Assembly (NCBI RefSeq): GCF_040947875.1
Contig: NZ_JBFRXN010000002.1
Location: 1,240,001 to 1,304,000, forward strand
Source: Pseudomonas sp. MYb118
GTDB taxonomy: Bacteria > Pseudomonadota > Gammaproteobacteria > Pseudomonadales > Pseudomonadaceae
Reading direction: 5' to 3'
Length of the DNA stretch: 64,000 nucleotides
The first letter of the stretch is position 1; each line of letters starts with the position of its first letter. The notes beneath the pieces were generated by a model. The model saw only the letters and a program-made list of their open reading frames with translations, did no database searches and was not told the origin of the DNA. The position numbers and the translations under genes are program-made. Positions 35,122-44,673 of this stretch are shown one piece after another.

Positions 35122-36594
35122 ATGGCCCGTTTCGAATTGCAAAAACTCTACATTGATGGCGCTTACTCCGACGCTGGCAGCGATGCCACCTTCGAAGCCA
35201 TCAACCCGGCTAACGGTGAAGTCCTCGCAAAAGTACAACGCGCTACGAAGGAAGACGTCGAGCGCGCCGTGGTCAGTGCCGAGAAGGGCCAGAAGATCTG
35301 GGCCGCCATGACCGCCATGGAGCGTTCGCGCATCCTGCGCCGCGCCGTGGAAATCCTGCGTGAACGCAACGACGAGCTGGCCGCCCTGGAAACCCTGGAC
35401 ACCGGCAAGGCCTACTCCGAAACCCGCTACGTCGACATCGTCACCGGCGCCGACGTGCTGGAGTACTACGCCGGCCTGGTACCTGCCATCGAAGGCGAGC
35501 AGATTCCGCTGCGCACCACCTCGTTCGTCTACACCCGTCGCGAGCCGCTGGGCGTCGTCGCCGGCATCGGCGCGTGGAACTACCCGATCCAGATCGCCCT
35601 GTGGAAATCCGCACCGGCCCTGGCGGCGGGCAACGCGATGATCTTCAAGCCAAGCGAAGTCACCTCGCTGACCACCCTGAAACTGGCCGAGATCTACACC
35701 GAAGCCGGCCTGCCAGCGGGCGTGTTCAACGTCCTGACCGGCAGCGGCCGTGAAGTCGGCACCTGGCTGACCGAGCACCCGCGCATCGAGAAAGTCTCGT
35801 TCACCGGCGGCACCGACACCGGCAAGAAAGTCATGGCCAGCGCCTCGAGCTCCTCGCTCAAGGACGTGACCATGGAACTGGGCGGCAAATCGCCGTTGAT
35901 CATCTGCGACGACGCCGACCTGGATCGCGCCGCCGACACCGCGATGATGGCCAACTTCTACAGCTCGGGCCAGGTCTGCACCAACGGCACCCGCGTGTTC
36001 GTGCCGAGCCACCTCAAGGCCGCGTTCGAAGCCAAGATCGCCGAGCGCGTGGCACGCATCCGCATCGGTAACCCGGAAGACGAAAACACCAACTTCGGCC
36101 CGCTGGTCAGCTTCGCCCACATGGAAAGCGTGCTGGGCTACATCGCCAAGGGCAAGGAAGAAGGCGCCCGCGTGCTGTGCGGCGGCAGCCGCCTGACCGA
36201 AGGCGAATTCGCCAAGGGCGCGTTCGTTGCGCCGACCGTGTTCACCGACTGCACCGACGACATGACCATCGTGCGCGAAGAAATCTTCGGCCCGGTCATG
36301 GCGATCCTGACCTACGAAACCGAAGAAGAAGTGATCCGCCGCGCCAACGACACCGACTTCGGCCTGGCCGCCGGTGTGGTCACCAAGGACCTGAACCGCG
36401 CGCACCGCATCATCCATCAACTGGAAGCGGGCATCTGCTGGATCAACGCCTGGGGCGAGTCCGACGCCAAGATGCCGGTCGGCGGCTACAAGCAGTCGGG
36501 CGTGGGCCGTGAGAACGGCATCAGCTCGCTGAACAACTTCACTCGCATCAAATCGGTACAGGTCGAGCTGGGCGATTACGCGTCGGTGTTCTAA
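35122..36594 (+). CDS. betB: Betaine aldehyde dehydrogenase
   Basis: BetB oxidises betaine aldehyde to glycine betaine with NAD(P)+. The 490-residue ALDH shows the family blocks: [20 protein letters not shown] near residue 150, the glycine motif [11 protein letters not shown] near 228, the general base Glu in [11 protein letters not shown] near 252, and the catalytic cysteine in [15 protein letters not shown] near 286. GAGGA precedes the ATG. It is the second gene of betIBA, and its stop is followed by a REP pair before betA. Confidence 0.97.
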   Translation: MARFELQKLYIDGAYSDAGSDATFEAINPANGEVLAKVQRATKEDVERAVVSAEKGQKIWAAMTAMERSRILRRAVEILRERNDELAALETLDTGKAYSETRYVDIVTGADVLEYYAGLVPAIEGEQIPLRTTSFVYTRREPLGVVAGIGAWNYPIQIALWKSAPALAAGNAMIFKPSEVTSLTTLKLAEIYTEAGLPAGVFNVLTGSGREVGTWLTEHPRIEKVSFTGGTDTGKKVMASASSSSLKDVTMELGGKSPLIICDDADLDRAADTAMMANFYSSGQVCTNGTRVFVPSHLKAAFEAKIAERVARIRIGNPEDENTNFGPLVSFAHMESVLGYIAKGKEEGARVLCGGSRLTEGEFAKGAFVAPTVFTDCTDDMTIVREEIFGPVMAILTYETEEEVIRRANDTDFGLAAGVVTKDLNRAHRIIHQLEAGICWINAWGESDAKMPVGGYKQSGVGRENGISSLNNFTRIKSVQVELGDYASVF

Positions 36595-36625
36595 GCGCCG
36601 AGTTCTGTATTGCCTGCGAGGCCGC

Positions 36626-36696
36626 TATCGCGGGCAAGCCCGCTCCTACAGGAGCCAATGCAACGCCTCCCCTGTAGGAGCGGGCTTGCCCGCGAT
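36626..36696. repeat. REP pair between betB and betA
   Basis: Two GGGC-type cores back to back (ATCGCGGGCAAGCCCGC and GCGGGCTTGCCCGCGAT), inside the betIBA operon. Confidence 0.9.
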
Positions 36697-36760
36697 TCGA
36701 GTGCGCAGCACTCGCCCCGAGACACCTCGATCTGGACCACCATCAAAGAGGGTGCATTCA

Positions 36761-38461
36761 ATGTCCCAAGAATTCGATTACATCATCATCGGTGCCGGCT
36801 CGGCCGGTAACACCCTGGCGACCCGCCTGACCGAAGACGCAGGCGTCACCGTGCTGCTGCTCGAAGCAGGCGGCCCGGACTACCGCATGGATTTCCGCAC
36901 GCAAATGCCGGCCGCCCTGGCCTTCCCGCTGCAGGGTCGTCGCTACAACTGGGCGTACGAAACCGATCCGGAACCGCACATGGACGGGCGCCGCATGGAG
37001 TGTGGTCGCGGCAAGGGCCTGGGCGGCTCGTCGCTGATCAACGGCATGTGCTACATCCGCGGCAACGCCATGGACTACGACGGCTGGGCCAAGTTGCCGG
37101 GCCTGGAAGACTGGACCTACCTCGATTGCCTGCCGTATTTCCGCAAGGCGGAAACCCGCGACATCGGTCCCAACGACTACCACGGTGGCGATGGTCCGGT
37201 CAGCGTGACCACGCCCAAGGCCGGTAACAACCCGCTGTTCCACGCCATGGTCGAAGCCGGCGTGCAGGCCGGTTACCCGCGTACCGAAGACCTCAACGGC
37301 TACCAGCAGGAAGGCTTCGGCCCGATGGACCGCACCGTGACCCCGAAAGGCCGTCGTGCTTCCACCGCCCGCGGTTACCTGGACGTGGCCAAGCAGCGCT
37401 CGACCCTGACCATCGTCACCCACGCGCTGACCGACAAGATCCTCTTCGAAGGCAAGCGCGCGGTCGGCGTGCGTTACCTGGTGGGCGCCGCCGAAGAGCG
37501 CGTCGAAGTCCGTGCGCGCAAGGAAGTGCTGGTGTGCAGCGGCGCGATCGCCTCGCCGCAACTGCTGCAACGCTCCGGCGTCGGCCCGGCCAAATTGCTG
37601 GAAAGCCTCGACATCCCGGTGGTCCACGACCTGCCGGGCGTCGGTGAAAACCTGCAGGACCACCTTGAGCTGTACCTGCAATACGCCTGCACCCAACCGG
37701 TCTCGCTGTACCCGTCGCTGCTCTGGTACAACCAGCCGGCCATCGGTGCCGAGTGGCTGTTCAACGGCACCGGCATCGGCGCCAGCAACCAGTTCGAAGC
37801 CGGCGGCTTCATCCGCAGCCGTCCGGAATTCGAATGGCCGAACATCCAGTACCACTTCCTGCCGGTGGCGATTAACTACAACGGCAGCAATGGTGTAAAA
37901 GAACACGGCTTCCAGGCGCACATGGGCTCCATGCGTTCGCCAAGCCGCGGGCGCATCCAGCTCAAGTCCAAGGACCCACGCCAGCACCCGAGCATCCTGT
38001 TCAACTACATGGCCACCGAGCAGGACTGGCAGGAATTCCGTGACGGCATCCGCCTGACCCGGGAAATCATGCAGCAGCCGGCCCTCGACGCGTACCGTGG
38101 TCGCGAAATCAGCCCAGGCATCGACGTGCAGACCGATGAGCAACTGGACACGTTCATTCGCGAGCACGCCGAAACCGCGTTCCACCCGTCCTGCTCGTGC
38201 AAGATGGGCACCGACGACATGGCCGTGGTCGATGGCCAGGGTCGCGTGCACGGCATGCAGGGCCTGCGCGTGGTCGATGCCTCGATCATGCCGATCATCA
38301 CCACCGGCAACCTGAACGCGCCGACCATCATGATGGCCGAGAAAATCGCCGACCGGATCCGTGGTCGCCAGCCGTTGCCGCGCAGCACGGCGGATTACTA
38401 TGTGGCTGGCGATGCGCCGGTGAAAGGTAAGGCGGTGCGGGAAGTGCCTCAGACGGCGTAA
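36761..38461 (+). CDS. betA: Choline dehydrogenase
   Basis: BetA is a membrane-associated FAD enzyme that oxidises choline to betaine aldehyde. The 566-residue GMC oxidoreductase has the N-terminal FAD motif [16 protein letters not shown], the GMC signature [18 protein letters not shown] near residue 85, the second signature [21 protein letters not shown] near 255, and the active-site region [10 protein letters not shown] near 465 with the final [20 protein letters not shown]. Start 36761 (MSQEFDYI) is set by the FAD motif; 25 open codons upstream lie over the end of the REP pair. It ends betIBA. Confidence 0.97.
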   Translation: MSQEFDYIIIGAGSAGNTLATRLTEDAGVTVLLLEAGGPDYRMDFRTQMPAALAFPLQGRRYNWAYETDPEPHMDGRRMECGRGKGLGGSSLINGMCYIRGNAMDYDGWAKLPGLEDWTYLDCLPYFRKAETRDIGPNDYHGGDGPVSVTTPKAGNNPLFHAMVEAGVQAGYPRTEDLNGYQQEGFGPMDRTVTPKGRRASTARGYLDVAKQRSTLTIVTHALTDKILFEGKRAVGVRYLVGAAEERVEVRARKEVLVCSGAIASPQLLQRSGVGPAKLLESLDIPVVHDLPGVGENLQDHLELYLQYACTQPVSLYPSLLWYNQPAIGAEWLFNGTGIGASNQFEAGGFIRSRPEFEWPNIQYHFLPVAINYNGSNGVKEHGFQAHMGSMRSPSRGRIQLKSKDPRQHPSILFNYMATEQDWQEFRDGIRLTREIMQQPALDAYRGREISPGIDVQTDEQLDTFIREHAETAFHPSCSCKMGTDDMAVVDGQGRVHGMQGLRVVDASIMPIITTGNLNAPTIMMAEKIADRIRGRQPLPRSTADYYVAGDAPVKGKAVREVPQTA

Positions 38462-38475
38462 TACCGCGTCGCCCC

Positions 38476-38552
38476 TATCGCGAGCAGGCTCGCTCCCACA
38501 GTGGATTTCTGTACGACACAGACCCAATGTGGGAGCGAGCCTGCTCGCGATG
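38476..38552. repeat. REP pair, outward-facing
   Basis: Two GAGC-type cores (ATCGCGAGCAGGCTCGC, GCGAGCCTGCTCGCGAT) after betA. Confidence 0.9.
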
Positions 38553-38680
38553 AGGCCCCCACAATCACCGCTCCAACCTTGATCCCTCCCCCCTGCCAGG
38601 CCTACTCTAGCGCCACGCAACCGTTTCACCCTCCCCCCGCCACACCGCAGCACCCCACTCCATCGCCAGGAGGTTCACCC

Positions 38681-40123
38681 ATGTTCGATTTCCACCCCCA
38701 GCTCAAGCAGCGCTTCGCTGCCTTGCGCACGGGCGCTGAATTCTTTTCCCTGCGTTATGTGCGCGAGTCCGGCCAGTACCTGTCGGTGCGCAAGAACGTC
38801 GCCGAACCTCCGAGCCTGCGGCGTGACGAAGGGGCGATGCTGACCGTGAGGGTCAATGGCGTCGAAACCTACGCCGCCACCAACGACCTGTCGCAATCGG
38901 GCCTGCAGGCCGCCCTTGATAAGGCCGAGCAGCAAGCGCGCCAACTCAAGCCCCATGCCTTGCTCGACCTGAGCGGGCAAGCGGTGTCCAGCGAGAGCGC
39001 CGATTACTTTTCGCCGAACCTCGAACAACCCTTCCCGTCCCTGAGCGAGTGCTTCGAGCTGCTCGGCGCCGAGTCTGCCGCCGTGCCCAAGGACGAGCGA
39101 CTGGTGAACTGGCAGGTGAGCATCGGCATCACCCACGTCGAACAGATCTACCTGAGCAGCGCCGGCGCCGAGTTGCGCCAGGCCCAGCGCTTTGTCTACC
39201 CAGGCCTGGACGTCACCGCCTACGACGGCAACGACAGCCAGACCCGCAGCCTGGGCCGCGAAAACTTCGGCCAGCAGGGCGGCGCAGACGTGATCAGCCG
39301 CTGCGGTCTGATCGGTGCCGGCCCGACGGTCGCCGACCAGGCGCTGCAACTGCTGCTGGCGCCGAACACCCCGCAGGGCCCGCGAGATCTGCTGCTGATG
39401 CCCGACCAGATGATGCTGCAGATCCACGAATCCATCGGTCACCCGCTGGAACTGGACCGCATCCTCGGCGATGAGCGCAATTACGCCGGCACCAGCTTCG
39501 TCAAGGCCGAAGACTTCGGTCACCTGCAATACGGCTCGAACCTGCTCAACGTGACGTTCGATCCGAACATTGCCGAACAACTGGCCAGCTACGGGCATGA
39601 CGACGACGGCAGTACCGCCAGCAAGCAATTCCTGATCAAGCAAGGTGTGCTGCTGCGCCCGCTGGGCGGCGCGCTGTCGCAATTTCGCACGGGCATGGAC
39701 GGCGTCGCCAACAGCCGCGCCTGTAGCTGGAACCGCGCCCCCATCGACCGCATGGCCAACCTCAACATCGAGCCCGGCGACCAGCCGCTGGCGCAACTGA
39801 TCGGCAACATCGAGCACGGCATCCTGATGTCGACCAACCGCTCGTGGTCGATCGACGATGCTCGCAACAAATTCCAGTTCGGTTGCGAATGGGGGCAACT
39901 GATCGAAAACGGCGAACTCAAGGGCGTGGTGAAGAACCCCAATTACCGGGGCGTTTCCGCGCAGTTCTGGAAGAGCCTGAGCGCGGTCGGCGATGCCAAC
40001 ACCTTCCAGGTGCTGGGTACGCCGAACTGCGGCAAGGGGGAACCGAACCAGGTGATCCGCGTCGGCCATGCCTCGCCCGCCTGTGTGTTCAGCAATGTCG
40101 ATGTGTTTGGGGGAGACGCCTGA
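38681..40123 (+). CDS. TldD/PmbA-family metalloprotease, TldD-like subunit
   Basis: The 480-residue protein contains the TldD-type zinc motif HExxxH as HESIGH at residues 249-254, followed by PLELDRILGDERNYAG, and the C-terminal region GNIEHGILMSTNRSW and VKNPNYRG typical of TldD. The family works as a TldD/TldE heterodimer that degrades or trims unfolded peptides such as microcin precursors and CcdA. AGGAGG precedes the ATG at 38681. The partner gene overlaps by one base. No peptide precursor or RiPP gene is visible nearby. It is probably an additional copy beside the canonical housekeeping tldD; that is inference. Confidence 0.9.
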   Translation: MFDFHPQLKQRFAALRTGAEFFSLRYVRESGQYLSVRKNVAEPPSLRRDEGAMLTVRVNGVETYAATNDLSQSGLQAALDKAEQQARQLKPHALLDLSGQAVSSESADYFSPNLEQPFPSLSECFELLGAESAAVPKDERLVNWQVSIGITHVEQIYLSSAGAELRQAQRFVYPGLDVTAYDGNDSQTRSLGRENFGQQGGADVISRCGLIGAGPTVADQALQLLLAPNTPQGPRDLLLMPDQMMLQIHESIGHPLELDRILGDERNYAGTSFVKAEDFGHLQYGSNLLNVTFDPNIAEQLASYGHDDDGSTASKQFLIKQGVLLRPLGGALSQFRTGMDGVANSRACSWNRAPIDRMANLNIEPGDQPLAQLIGNIEHGILMSTNRSWSIDDARNKFQFGCEWGQLIENGELKGVVKNPNYRGVSAQFWKSLSAVGDANTFQVLGTPNCGKGEPNQVIRVGHASPACVFSNVDVFGGDA

Positions 40124-41469
40124 TGCCGCACAGCCATTTTGCCAACAGCCAGGCCGAGGCGTTCAAGGCCCTGGTCAAGCGCCTGCGCGGTGCGCTGCGC
40201 GAGCCGGAACAATTCACCTTGAGCTACGCCGCCGAATCGTCGGCCTTCGTGCGCTTCAACCACGGCAAGGTGCGCCAGGCCGGGCAGGTGCAGCAGGCGA
40301 GCATCGGCCTGAAACTCATCAACGAAGGCCGGCATGCCGACCTCGACATCACCCTGTCGGGCGATGCAGAGGTGGATGCCGAACGCCTGGCCGAGGGCCT
40401 GCAACAACTGCGCGAGACCTTGCCGCTGCTGCCGCCGGATCCGTACCTGCTGCTGAACTACAACGGCTGGCAAAGCAGCAATGTGCAGGCGCATCCGCTG
40501 CCGGACACTGCGCAAGTGATCGAGGAAATCAGCCGCGCGGGTGAAGGCCTGGACCTGGTCGGCATCTATGCGGCCGGCCCGATCAGCCGTGGTTTCGCCA
40601 GCTCGGCGGGCGCATTCGGCTGGCATCAGGCCAACAGCTTCAACTTCGACTTCAGCCTGTTCCACGCCAACGGCCAGGCGGTGAAAGCCAGCTATGCCGG
40701 GCATGACTGGAACAGCGAAGGGTTCGCCCGGCGTTTTGCCCAGGCACGCGAACAACTCGAATTCCTCAGCCGACCGCTGCGCACCCTGGCGCCCGGTCAG
40801 TACCGCGCCTACCTGGCACCGGCGGCGCTGGAAGAAATCATGGGCATGTTGTGCTGGGGCGGTTTCTCCGCGCAGTCGATCGCCAGCAAGAGCAGCCCCT
40901 TGCAGAAGCTCTATGGCGGCGACCAATCGTTCAGCCCGCTGGTGTCGGTCGACGAGCAGGTCAGCGGCTCGCTGAGCCCGGCGTTTTCCGACGAGGGTTA
41001 TCCACGTAGCGAACTGAAGTTGATTACCGAGGGCCGCGGCGACGCGCAACTGGTGAACTCACGCAGCGCCGCCGAATACGGCCTGACCGCCAACGGCGCC
41101 AGCAGCTACGAATCACCCAGCGCCCTGAACATGGCGGCCGGCACGTTGCCCGAGGCCGAAGTGCTCAAGCAATTGGGCTCCGGGCTGTACATCAGCAACC
41201 TGTGGTACCTGAACTTCTCCGACCAGCCGGCAGCACGTCTGACCGGCATGACCCGCTTCGCCACCTTCTGGGTGGAGAACGGCGAGATCCAGGCACCGGT
41301 CAGCACCATGCGCTTCGACGACAGCGCCTTCAGCCTGCTGGGGTCGCAACTGGAAGCGTTGACCTCGGAGCGGGAACTGTTGCTGTCGGCGAGCACCTAT
41401 AGTCAGCGGGCGACCGCTTCGGCGTTGCTGCCGGGGGCGCTGGTCAGCAAGCTGACTCTAACCCTGTAA
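40123..41469 (+). CDS. TldD/PmbA-family protein, TldE-like (PmbA) subunit
   Basis: The 448-residue partner lacks the HExxxH motif, as TldE/PmbA subunits do. It has the shared-fold landmarks ESSAFVRFNHGKVRQAG near residue 34, GIYAAGPISRGFASSAG near 147, and the C-terminal LKQLGSGLYISNLWYLNFSD then RLTGMTRFATFWVENGEI. It would form the non-catalytic half of the protease with the preceding gene, to which it is translationally coupled (TGATG overlap). The substrate is unknown. It is followed by a REPIN. Confidence 0.9.
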   Translation: MPHSHFANSQAEAFKALVKRLRGALREPEQFTLSYAAESSAFVRFNHGKVRQAGQVQQASIGLKLINEGRHADLDITLSGDAEVDAERLAEGLQQLRETLPLLPPDPYLLLNYNGWQSSNVQAHPLPDTAQVIEEISRAGEGLDLVGIYAAGPISRGFASSAGAFGWHQANSFNFDFSLFHANGQAVKASYAGHDWNSEGFARRFAQAREQLEFLSRPLRTLAPGQYRAYLAPAALEEIMGMLCWGGFSAQSIASKSSPLQKLYGGDQSFSPLVSVDEQVSGSLSPAFSDEGYPRSELKLITEGRGDAQLVNSRSAAEYGLTANGASSYESPSALNMAAGTLPEAEVLKQLGSGLYISNLWYLNFSDQPAARLTGMTRFATFWVENGEIQAPVSTMRFDDSAFSLLGSQLEALTSERELLLSASTYSQRATASALLPGALVSKLTLTL

Positions 41470-41496
41470 ACACCGCTCCCACTGGTGTGAACACTT

Positions 41497-41588
41497 CTGT
41501 GGGAGCGAGCCTGCTCGCGATGGCGGTACATCAGTAATAAACAGGTCGACTGACACACCGCTATCGCGAGCAGGCTCGCTCCCACAGG
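41497..41588. repeat. REPIN
   Basis: Inverted GAGCGAGCCTGCTCGC-type REP cores around a spacer containing GACACACCGC, a spacer motif shared with several other REPINs here. Confidence 0.92.
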
Positions 41589-41624
41589 TAAATCTCCCAA
41601 AGGTCACCCCTAACAAGAGGCCCC

Positions 41625-43052
41625 ATGCCCAACCGCCCTGCTCTCGATGCTGTCACCGCCCGCTGGTTGCCGTGGGTGGTCGCCATTGCGTTTTTCATGC
41701 AGTCCCTGGACGGGACCATCCTCAACACCGCCCTGCCGGCCATGGCCCGCGACCTGGCGGAAGACCCGCTGCGCATGCAGGGGGTGATCATCGCCTACAT
41801 GCTCACCGTCGCCCTGCTGATTCCCGCCTCGGGCTGGATCGCCGACCGCTTCGGCACCAAGAAGATCTTCTTCGGCGCGATCCTGCTGTTCAGCATCGGT
41901 TCGCTGCTCTGCGCGCTGTCCAACAGCCTGAGCATGCTGATCGGCGCGCGGGTGATCCAGGGCCTGGGCGGCGCGCTGATGCTGCCGGTGGGGCGCCTGG
42001 TGGTGCTGCGCGCCTACCCGCGTTCGGAGCTGGTGCGGATCATGGGCTTCATCACCATTCCCGGCCTGCTCGGCCCGCTGATCGGCCCGACCATGGGCGG
42101 CTGGATGGTGCAGTACCTGACCTGGCACTGGATCTTCCTGATCAACCTGCCGGTCGGCGCCATCGGTTGTTACGCCGTGTGGAAATTCATCCCCGACCTG
42201 CGCGGCAGCGAGCGCACGCGGTTCGACAGCCTGGGCTTCTTGTTGTTTGGCGCGGCGATGGTGCTGATCACCATCGCCATGGAAGGCCTGGGCGAACTGC
42301 ACCTGCCGCACCTGCGGGTGATGTTGCTGCTGTTCGGCGGCATGGCCTGCCTGGCCGCGTACTGGCTGCGCGCCGGGCACATCGACAATCCGTTGTTCGC
42401 CCCGTCGCTGTTCAAGACCCGCACCTTCGCCGTGGGTATCCTCGGCAACCTGTTCGCCCGCCTGGGCAGCGGCGCCCTGCCGTTCCTCGTGCCGCTGCTG
42501 TTGCAAGTGGCGCTGGGTTACTCGCCGTCCCAGGCCGGTATGAGCATGTTGCCGCTGGCCGCCGCGGCGATGGTCGCCAAGTCAGTGGCACGGCCAATGA
42601 TCGAGCGCCTGGGCTATCGCATCGTGCTCACCGGCAACACCCTGGCGCTGGGCCTGATGCTGGCGAGCATGGGCCTGGTCAGCGAGCAGACGCCGTACTG
42701 GCTGCTGCTGGGCATGCTGGCGATCCTCGGGGCGATCAACTCGTTGCAGTTCACCGCGATGAACACCGTGACCCTGATCGACCTCGACGACGCCAGCGCC
42801 AGCAGCGGCAACAGCCTGCTGTCGGTGGTCGCGCAGTTGTCCCTGAGCCTCGGCGTGGCCTGTGCCGGTGCCTTGCTTGGCGGCTTCACCGCGCAAGTGG
42901 GCAATGACGGCGTGGACACGGTGCTCGGCGCGTTCCAGCTGACCTTCGTCACCGTGGGCGTGATGGCCATGCTGGCGGCGACGATTTTCTCCCAGCTGTC
43001 GCCTACCGACGGGCGCCGGATAGTCAACCGCGACCCGCACATCGAGCACTGA
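41625..43052 (+). CDS. MFS multidrug efflux transporter, DHA2 (MdtD/EmrB) type
   Basis: The 475-residue membrane protein has about fourteen helices and the drug:H+ antiporter-2 motifs: SLDGTILNTALPAMA near residue 26, the loop DRFGTKK near 72, and GPLIGPTMGGWMVQYLTWHW then IFLINLPVG near 145. It resembles MdtD most closely. Substrates cannot be predicted. There is no adjacent membrane-fusion protein, so it probably acts alone at the inner membrane. It lies between the Tld pair and dbpA, with no visible local regulator. Confidence 0.88.
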   Translation: MPNRPALDAVTARWLPWVVAIAFFMQSLDGTILNTALPAMARDLAEDPLRMQGVIIAYMLTVALLIPASGWIADRFGTKKIFFGAILLFSIGSLLCALSNSLSMLIGARVIQGLGGALMLPVGRLVVLRAYPRSELVRIMGFITIPGLLGPLIGPTMGGWMVQYLTWHWIFLINLPVGAIGCYAVWKFIPDLRGSERTRFDSLGFLLFGAAMVLITIAMEGLGELHLPHLRVMLLLFGGMACLAAYWLRAGHIDNPLFAPSLFKTRTFAVGILGNLFARLGSGALPFLVPLLLQVALGYSPSQAGMSMLPLAAAAMVAKSVARPMIERLGYRIVLTGNTLALGLMLASMGLVSEQTPYWLLLGMLAILGAINSLQFTAMNTVTLIDLDDASASSGNSLLSVVAQLSLSLGVACAGALLGGFTAQVGNDGVDTVLGAFQLTFVTVGVMAMLAATIFSQLSPTDGRRIVNRDPHIEH

Positions 43053-43104
43053 CCGGGGATAGCGGCCAAAGGCTATTCGTCCAGAATTTGCAGGTAGGGC
43101 GGGC

Positions 43105-43148
43105 GGGACTGGTACACTGCGCGACATTTTGTTTTGCAGGCCAGTCCC
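43105..43148 (+). promoter_or_regulatory. Inverted repeat and -10 element before dbpA
   Basis: GGGACTGG (43105-43112) and CCAGTCCC (43141-43148) are perfect complements; the second abuts the GTG start. A TACACT -10-like element (43113-43118) lies just after the first arm, with TTGCAG 19 bases upstream. If transcription starts near 43125, only the right arm is in the mRNA, so the repeat would act as DNA, not RNA. Confidence 0.4.
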
Positions 43149-44534
43149 GTGACCACCATCGCCACCGAATTTAATACTTTGCCGCTGTCCGCCGCCATGC
43201 TGGCTAACCTCGAATCCCTCGGTTATGCCCAGATGACGCCGATCCAGGCGCAAAGCTTGCCGGTGATCCTCAAGGGGATGGACCTGATCGCCCAGGCCAA
43301 GACCGGCAGCGGCAAGACAGCCGCGTTCGGCATCGGTCTGCTGAACCCGATCAACCCGCGTTACTTCGGGTGCCAGGCACTGATCCTGTGCCCGACCCGC
43401 GAGCTGGCCGACCAGGTCGCCAAGGAAATCCGTCGCCTGGCCCGTGCCGAAGACAACATCAAGGTCCTGACCCTGTGCGGCGGCGTGTCCCTGGGCCCGC
43501 AGATCGCTTCGCTGGAGCACGGCGCGCACATCATCGTCGGCACCCCGGGGCGCATCCAGCAACACCTGCGCAAGGGTTCGCTGGTGCTGCACGGCCTCAA
43601 CACGCTGATCCTCGATGAAGCCGACCGCATGCTCGACATGGGTTTCTACGACTCCATCGAAGAAATCATCATGCAGTCCCCAGAGCGTCGCCAGACGCTG
43701 CTGTTCTCCGCCACCTACCCGGTGGGCATCAAGCAACTGGCCGCCAAGTTCATGCGCAACCCGCAGCAGGTCAAGGCCGAAGCGCTGCACGACGACTCGC
43801 AGATCGAACAACGCTTCTACGAAATCTCCCCGGAAGATCGCATGAGCGCGGTAACCAAGGTACTCGGGCATTTCCGCCCGGCGTCCTGCGTGGCCTTCTG
43901 CTTCACCAAGCAGCAGGTCCAGGAAACCGTCGATCACCTGACCGCCAAGGGCATCAGCGCCGTCGGCCTGCACGGCGATCTGGAACAGCGTGACCGCGAC
44001 CAGGTCCTGGCGATGTTCGCCAACCGCAGCACTTCGGTGCTGGTGGCCACCGACGTGGCCGCCCGTGGCCTGGACATCGACTCGCTGGACATGGTGATCA
44101 ACGTCGAGCTGGCGCGGGACTCGGAAATCCACATCCACCGCGTCGGCCGTACCGGTCGTGCCGGTGAGAAAGGCCTGGCGATCAGCCTGGTGGCGCCGTC
44201 CGAAGCACAGCGCGCCCAGGCCATCGAAGAGTTGCAGAAGTCGCCATTGACCTGGGATCAGGTGGACAACCTCAAGTCCCAGGGCGGCGGCCCGCTGCTG
44301 CCGCAGATGAGCACCCTGTGCATCGCCGCCGGGCGCAAGGACAAGGTACGCCCGGGCGACATCCTCGGCGCGTTGACCGGTGACGCCGGCATTCCCGGCG
44401 CGCAGGTCGGCAAGATCGCGATCTTCGACTTCCAGGCCTACGTGGCCGTGGAACGCGGCGTCGCCAAACAGGCCTTGCAGCGCCTGAATGACGGCAAGAT
44501 CAAGGGCCGCTCGTTCCGGGTGCGGATCCTTTAA
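43149..44534 (+). CDS. dbpA: ATP-dependent RNA helicase DbpA
   Basis: DbpA is the DEAD-box helicase specific for hairpin 92 of 23S rRNA and helps late 50S assembly. The 461-residue protein has the Q motif, MTPIQAQSLP near residue 28, motif I AKTGSGKT, motif Ia CPTRELADQV, DEAD as LILDEADRMLDMGF near 155, SAT as LLFSATYP, and motif VI HRVGRTGRAG near 335. The C-terminal RNA-binding domain (residues about 385-461, ending GRSFRVRIL) matches DbpA. The start is GTG at 43149 (TTIATEFNTLP); a TTG five codons earlier is less likely. Confidence 0.94.
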   Translation: MTTIATEFNTLPLSAAMLANLESLGYAQMTPIQAQSLPVILKGMDLIAQAKTGSGKTAAFGIGLLNPINPRYFGCQALILCPTRELADQVAKEIRRLARAEDNIKVLTLCGGVSLGPQIASLEHGAHIIVGTPGRIQQHLRKGSLVLHGLNTLILDEADRMLDMGFYDSIEEIIMQSPERRQTLLFSATYPVGIKQLAAKFMRNPQQVKAEALHDDSQIEQRFYEISPEDRMSAVTKVLGHFRPASCVAFCFTKQQVQETVDHLTAKGISAVGLHGDLEQRDRDQVLAMFANRSTSVLVATDVAARGLDIDSLDMVINVELARDSEIHIHRVGRTGRAGEKGLAISLVAPSEAQRAQAIEELQKSPLTWDQVDNLKSQGGGPLLPQMSTLCIAAGRKDKVRPGDILGALTGDAGIPGAQVGKIAIFDFQAYVAVERGVAKQALQRLNDGKIKGRSFRVRIL

Positions 44535-44550
44535 GGACGCACCGTCCCCA

Positions 44551-44640
44551 CTGTAGGAGCGAGCTTGCTCGCGATAGCGATGTGTCAGGCAGTTTAATGC
44601 TGCTGACACACCCTCATCGCGAGCAAGCTCGCTCCTACAG
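44551..44640. repeat. REPIN
   Basis: Inverted GTAGGAGCGAGCTTGCTCGC-type REP cores between dbpA and the flavoprotein gene. The spacer again contains a TGTGTCAGG / CTGACACACC self-complementary segment. Confidence 0.93.
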
Positions 44641-44673
44641 GTTTCGTGTTTGGTGAATGAAGAGGACACCGTT

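Noticed and set aside
36758..38653. Open frame of about 630 codons on the minus strand opposite betA
   Set aside because: Antisense shadow; the plus strand encodes a complete choline dehydrogenase.
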